DNA from: Telmatactis stephensoni
Taxonomy: Eukaryota > Cnidaria > Anthozoa > Actiniaria > Isophelliidae
Direction of reading: 5' to 3'
NCBI GenBank assembly: GCA_029948255.1
Contig: JALIZF010001888.1
Coordinates: forward strand, 1-64,000
DNA length: 64,000 nt
Below, in pieces: positions 59,701-64,000 of this stretch; position 1 is the stretch's first letter; every line of letters begins with the position of its first letter. Both the position numbers and the translations under genes were made by a program. The notes under the pieces were generated by a model. That model was not told the DNA's origin, did not search any database, and worked only from the letters and a program-made list of their open reading frames with translations.

Positions 59701-62700
59701 GTGATGACCAGGCATTAATATTTTGGCACAGGAAAGTGCAATAATTTAGACCATTTGGAAAAAAGTAGTAATATTTTTTAAGGGCACCTCTTCTATTGGT
59801 CAGGATTATAGCTGACAATACAATAATTATGATGTCTTTGTTTAGTACCACACATTTACATTTTTACATGTTTAAAAGAAATATTAGATTAAAATGGGGT
59901 TCTAGGTACAGGCCACCTATAATAACCAACAGTAAATTATCTGCTGGCTGAAAATTTCATGAAACAGGTAAAGCGATTGTAAGTATGAAGCTTGAAGGTG
60001 CTGATATTTATATTTTATTGTAAATTATTATGTATATTTGTGACTGAAAAGCCCTGTTAAAGGGAGTCTCAATAAAGTATGTATGTATGTATATATATCT
60101 CTTTACTTAGTAACTGAATGGACAAAATCCAGTCAGGCAAACTTTGTTGTTAGCTGGCTCTTTATGGGAAACCTTTTATGTGCATTAATAATTAAAATGT
60201 GTACAAAAATAGAAAGATTAAGAATCACATAAACAGGAAACAGCAGATGAAAGAGAGGATCACCAGCTGTTTGTTTTGTTTTGTTTTGCATCTGGTTTTG
60301 CTGTTTCAATGCAAGGGTGAGACAGTTGGGTGTAAGAATAGGTCACATGATCCTCTTTTTCCTCTGCCATTTCCTGTTACATGATTCTTAATAATCTTTC
60401 TAGTCATAACACAAGTCTTCCAATTGGGACATCATGAAGGTCTCTTCATCTCAGGTTGAAGCTCTTCCCATGACAAACTAAGCTTACGAATCACCCATGT
60501 AAATGTACCCCAAGATGAATATATAAAAACTTCTAATAATAAGATGCTCTAAGCACTCATTACCCTGTAGTTGCTTTGATGTTTTCTTCCTCTAACATGC
60601 TTCATTACATCATGTCCTCTGGCAATAAACATTTTACAAAGACGACACTGGAATCCTGACACAGCTTTGACAAATTCACATCCTATTGTTCCAAAAAATA
60701 GGTTAAGCTTTGTTTCAATTGAATATGAAGGATTCTTGAAAAATATTCTAGAATTCATGGTAATGAAACATCAATCATGGCTCACTGAAAATCAAGCAAG
60801 TCAAAAAGAATATAGTACCTTCTGTATTGATACCAGTATCAAAGCCATTGATTCTAACACGTGCCTCATTAACTGAAGAAATAGTTATGTAGTCGCCTTC
60901 TTTAACAGCTGTTTTGCGGGTATCACATGAGTATTTTACATCAAGTTCTTGTTCTTTCTTTTCTTCCTTCTCTACCACTGGATCTGGCTTTGTTTCTGCA
61001 TTGTCCGATGGGGGTTTAGGTTCATCAATGGGTTCAACTGATTCTTGTTTGACTTCTGCTGTAGGAGTCTCTACAGGTTGTTCTTCTTCTTTACTCTCAG
61101 CAGATTCTTCAGTTTTTGTTAAAGGAATTTCTTTTTCCTCTTTTGAGGTTTCTTGGGTTTCCTCCTTTTTTTCTTCCTTGGCTGGTTTGGGTTGTTCTTT
61201 AGCTGCATGAGTCTTGGCTGCTTCCTGTGGACAAATTTTTTAACATATTATCAGCAACACATTTTTTAATTTGCTATTACATTGGTGAAAGGAGATTTGC
61301 AACACCTTCGCAAAAAAAAGCAAGCAAATTTCAACTGCTTGTTATTGTAATAAACAAAGAGTGACAGTGAATGCATGCATACTTGCTAGCACTGTCTATA
61401 TTCAAATATGAGAGGAGATTTTACATTTACATGTACCTCAGTTGCTTTTCTGAAAATTTCAGCTTCAAAAGAACGCCCTTGATTTTCCAACCAAGTCTTG
61501 ACATGTCGTCTTCCAAAAAGATGTTGTTTGAAGCTCTGGTGAACAAAGAAATTAATATGGAAGTCAGCAGTGGGATTCTTTGTGCCTTCCTTTCACAATT
61601 AACAAGACAAATGATATCATCACCATTATTTCCATCACCACCATCCATCATCATCATCATCACCACCATGCACCACTACCATTGTTAGAATAGTTTCCAC
61701 CCGAGTGTGAAATGGCATGTGCCTTGCTGTGACCATGTTGGTGCCATGTGATGTCTACAAAAACACTTAAAATTTCGGCTGGAGCCATGTGCCATCACTT
61801 TGTCAGAACTCCTCTAGTCTAACATCTTAACAAGGTTTTAACCATCACCTTTGCCATATTCAAGAACATCTTACCATGACTTTGTTGCACATAATCTTGC
61901 AGACTTTGCAAACCCACTTGCCACGGTGTTTGTCATACAAGGACTTACAAAGATGCTCAACATTTTGTCCTGCAAGATTTACTGATGGCTCTTCAGACTT
62001 GGTCTTTGACTCCACCTTTTCAGTGGGTTGTTCTTTCTTGGGCTCTTCTATCTTTGGCTCCTTTGGTTCTTCAAGTTTTGGAGCTTCAGTCTCCTTGGTT
62101 TCTTCTTTTTGATTCTCCTCGACAGCTTCCTCTACTTCATCTGTAATAACAAAATACTTGAGTAAATCAAAATAACCTCAATGACACATCATCATCATCA
62201 TTATTATTATGATGATGATAATAATAATAATAAAGAGAATGAAAATCTAACCTGGGTTTTCCTCTACATAGGGTTCTTCTATGGGCTCATTTTCCTCAGA
62301 CTTTTTACTAGATTCACTCATTCTACTTCGTTCTCTGTCTCTCCTTTGATTTTGGTTCCTGTCTCGGTCAAGATTCTGCCAGCCTGACCGTTGATTTTGC
62401 GAGCGTTGTTGCCTGTACCCTTGTTGGTTTCTATTCCTCTGATTCCCTTGTCTATTTGGAGACATCCTACGCTTACGATTCTGCCTATTGTCCATGCGTC
62501 CACGGTCATGCATTCGCATTCCTTGCATCAAAGAAGGAGGTTGTGAACCAATGCCTCCTCGTTTTGCCGCAGCAGAAGCCTGGGCTTGTATTGCAGCCAA
62601 TAATGACTGGGTTTGAACCATGGCCATTATGTGTTGCTGTTGTTGTGCCAACTGTGAACTCAATCCTCCTATATAAACATTTAATACATAAACAATGTTA

Positions 62701-64000
62701 AATCCAGGTAACACAAACAAGGTTATTCCTTAAGTGAACTCCCCTCTGCAGACATTTAAAAATCCCCGAGGGTAGAGACAAAATACTTTAAGACCATACC
62801 CTTATCTCACTTCAGAGTGAGAAGGAACTGATAACAGACCAACAAAGATGATTTTGATTTGTGATACATTAATTTTGATATGTGACTATTCATTGAGATG
62901 CAATGAACAGCCAAAAGAGTGGAAGTAATTCCAACTTTTATTACAAGAGAAGAGAACAGATGACCATTTATCAAGTATGAGTAAAGACAATGAACAGTGC
63001 AAAGTATTGCATCTTAAGTTTATGTGATGAATGGAAAGAAAAGTATAAGTTTACATGAATTGTGGGTTCTATCTAGATGAAAACCAAAGCAAATGTGTAT
63101 AAATGTTTGACTTTTATACATTTAGCATGAAATCCTTGAAAAGGAATAGAAAACTTGAGTTTCTCTGAGACTTTTTGAAGACAGAAAATGCTGTCAAAGG
63201 AAGTTCAACTGTTGAATGCAACTCAGTGGAAATCTGGTAGTAGAAAAGAATATTTGAGAACTAGATAAAACCCTTGTATCTGAGTACAGTATAACATAAT
63301 ATTAACATCCACAACGAGCAATATATGAAATAGGAAACAAAGAGAAATGAGAGCAAGGTAACTGGGAGGAGAGAAAAGAGAAAAAGATATAATTTTAAAG
63401 ATGAAAATTCCAGTGTATTTTCAATTTGATGAGGAAAACAAATGCTAGTCAGGTACAGGACAGGTCAGTGTTTATATTCAGTATCTGGGGTGAGCAGTCA
63501 AGACAAGTCTTAGAATTAACTTTGCTTTTCAAACTTCTCAAAAGAAGTGGAAAACATACACACTTTTTACTAGACCTAAGGACAGGGTAGATTAGATATC
63601 TGGAGAATACAAAATTGCCAAACCTGGTTAAAAACTTGACAAAGGGAGACAGAAACATGTAGTTTTATTTTAAGTTGAACAAGCTCAAATCACAAGCATA
63701 CATTTTATTCAAATTCAGAGAGCCTTTTTCTCTCCATTGAATGGCACAAAGTGCACAAGGAGGGGTAATCAGAGACAGATAAAGACAGTAGAAACAGTTT
63801 AGAAGAACAAGACAAAGAGAAGAGGAGAAAAGTCCAGACCTGTGTTAGAGCTAGAGCGTGGAATGTCTCCAGGTTTGGCTCCTAGTATTCCATCACCCCT
63901 ATTTGGTGGTCCCAAGCTGCGACCAGCCCTGCTAAACTCCGATTCGTTAATTCTCTGACCTCTTGAGCTAAAGTTATCCCCCAGTGGTTCCATAGGGTAA
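56752..64000 (-). CDS. Matrin-type zinc-finger nuclear protein, 3' part (5' end outside window)
   Basis: Nine exons in transcription order: 64000-63840 (partial), 62668-62252, 62140-61875, 61535-61437, 61224-60819, 60682-60564, 59641-59480, 58244-57969 and 57072-56752, giving 741 residues and TAG. A Gln/Ala-rich stretch (SSQLAQQQQH) leads into a very Arg/Gln/Asn-rich region with RS dipeptides, then acidic Glu/Lys-rich linkers. Two C2H2 fingers with C-x2-C-x12-H-x5-H spacing follow: CKVC...H...H (split by the intron 61536-61874) and CRLC...H...H. The second follows EFVKAVSGF, as in matrin-3, CIZ1 and ZNF638, known as nuclear-matrix, RNA- or DNA-binding proteins. The tail is acidic, with an RG-rich stretch (GRRAARGSGQGGRGRG) near the end. 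Orthology to one of these three is not established. Convergent with the sulfotransferase, 1.0 kb apart. Confidence 0.85.
57480..57911. repeat. Relative of the 30140-30640 repeat, carrying a nested MITE
   Basis: TTCCCTGACATTTCCCCGAC, TTCCCTGACTTTTCACTGAC and the final GGTCAGTGGGAACCCTG parallel the block in COG2's last intron. At 57596-57717 lies a copy of the AGAGGGATTTCATGGCAGCC element seen at 31211-31340. It is in the last intron of the zinc-finger gene. Confidence 0.65.
58822..58914. repeat. Inverted repeat with GTCCAGTCGTCTAC arms
   Basis: TGTCCAGTCGTCTAC-TGACTGAGCCA pairs with TGGCTCAGTGGTAGACGACT; the ends are ATGACACC and GGAGTCAT. The right arm resembles a tRNA D-arm (TGGCTCAGTGG), but no tRNA is formed. 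Confidence 0.65.
58989..59455. mobile_element. TTAA-flanked non-autonomous element 4
   Basis: TTAAAGTCCCTATGACACAT at the left and ATGTGTCATAGGGACTTTAA at the right. Inner arms include ATTTCAAAATGCAA and TTGCATTTTGAAAT. Length 467 bp, in an intron of the zinc-finger gene. Confidence 0.8.
59640..60560. other. Zinc-finger gene intron with retroposon-like tail
   Basis: Intron 59642-60563. At about 60065-60095 a short block ends TCTCAATAAAGTATGTATGT with ATGT units, reminiscent of a LINE or SINE 3' tail; a similar CCAAATAAAATATGTATGT tail occurs at 52254. No other structure is seen. Confidence 0.4.

Overview
This is an animal (metazoan) nuclear genome window. Every protein-coding gene except one is split by introns with GT-AG (once GC-AG) borders, and the proteins match families conserved across animals (COG2, NAA30, MOK, a cytosolic sulfotransferase). 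The base composition is AT-rich and the introns and intergenic spaces are full of short foldback (MITE-like) DNA elements. A fragment of a Penelope-like GIY-YIG retroelement, a DUF229-family enzyme and this repeat style fit a marine invertebrate; I favour an anthozoan cnidarian (sea anemone or coral), but that is inference and not proven by the sequence.

Layout. (1) 96-2908, +: last eight exons of a MOK protein kinase; the 5' half lies outside the window. (2) 2909-8789: non-coding, with several MITEs. (3) 8790-10727, -: intronless BTB-BACK-Kelch gene. (4) 10728-14153: non-coding, repeats. (5) 14154-18557, -: NAA30, NatC N-terminal acetyltransferase; its second intron holds a 1.6-kb minisatellite of a 17-bp unit. 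(6) 18558-19350: short shared promoter space. (7) 19351-30819, +: COG2 of the Golgi tethering complex in 17 exons, with a large foldback element in intron 1 and a GC-AG last intron. (8) 30820-40559: repeat-dominated desert with a broken DDE transposase, TTAA-flanked elements and a tRNA-like sequence. (9) 40560-47679, +: DUF229 alkaline-phosphatase-fold type II membrane protein, 8 exons, 813 residues, with its 3' end partly duplicated just downstream. (10) 47680-52689: non-coding, with a Penelope remnant and further elements. (11) 52690-55720, +: two-exon cytosolic sulfotransferase. (12) 56752-64000, -: last nine exons of a matrin-type zinc-finger nuclear protein, convergent with the sulfotransferase.

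The genes do not form one pathway. The clearest functional arrangement is the divergent NAA30/COG2 pair, which shares about 0.8 kb of upstream DNA carrying two inverted copies of a YY1-like motif. The unusual content is mainly in the repeats: a minisatellite with higher-order (391-bp) structure, at least four non-autonomous elements flanked by TTAA, and many dispersed foldback families present two or three times, sometimes nested. All exon borders were derived by hand from reading frame, splice consensus and family similarity; in all complete genes the joined exons give an open frame with a length divisible by three.
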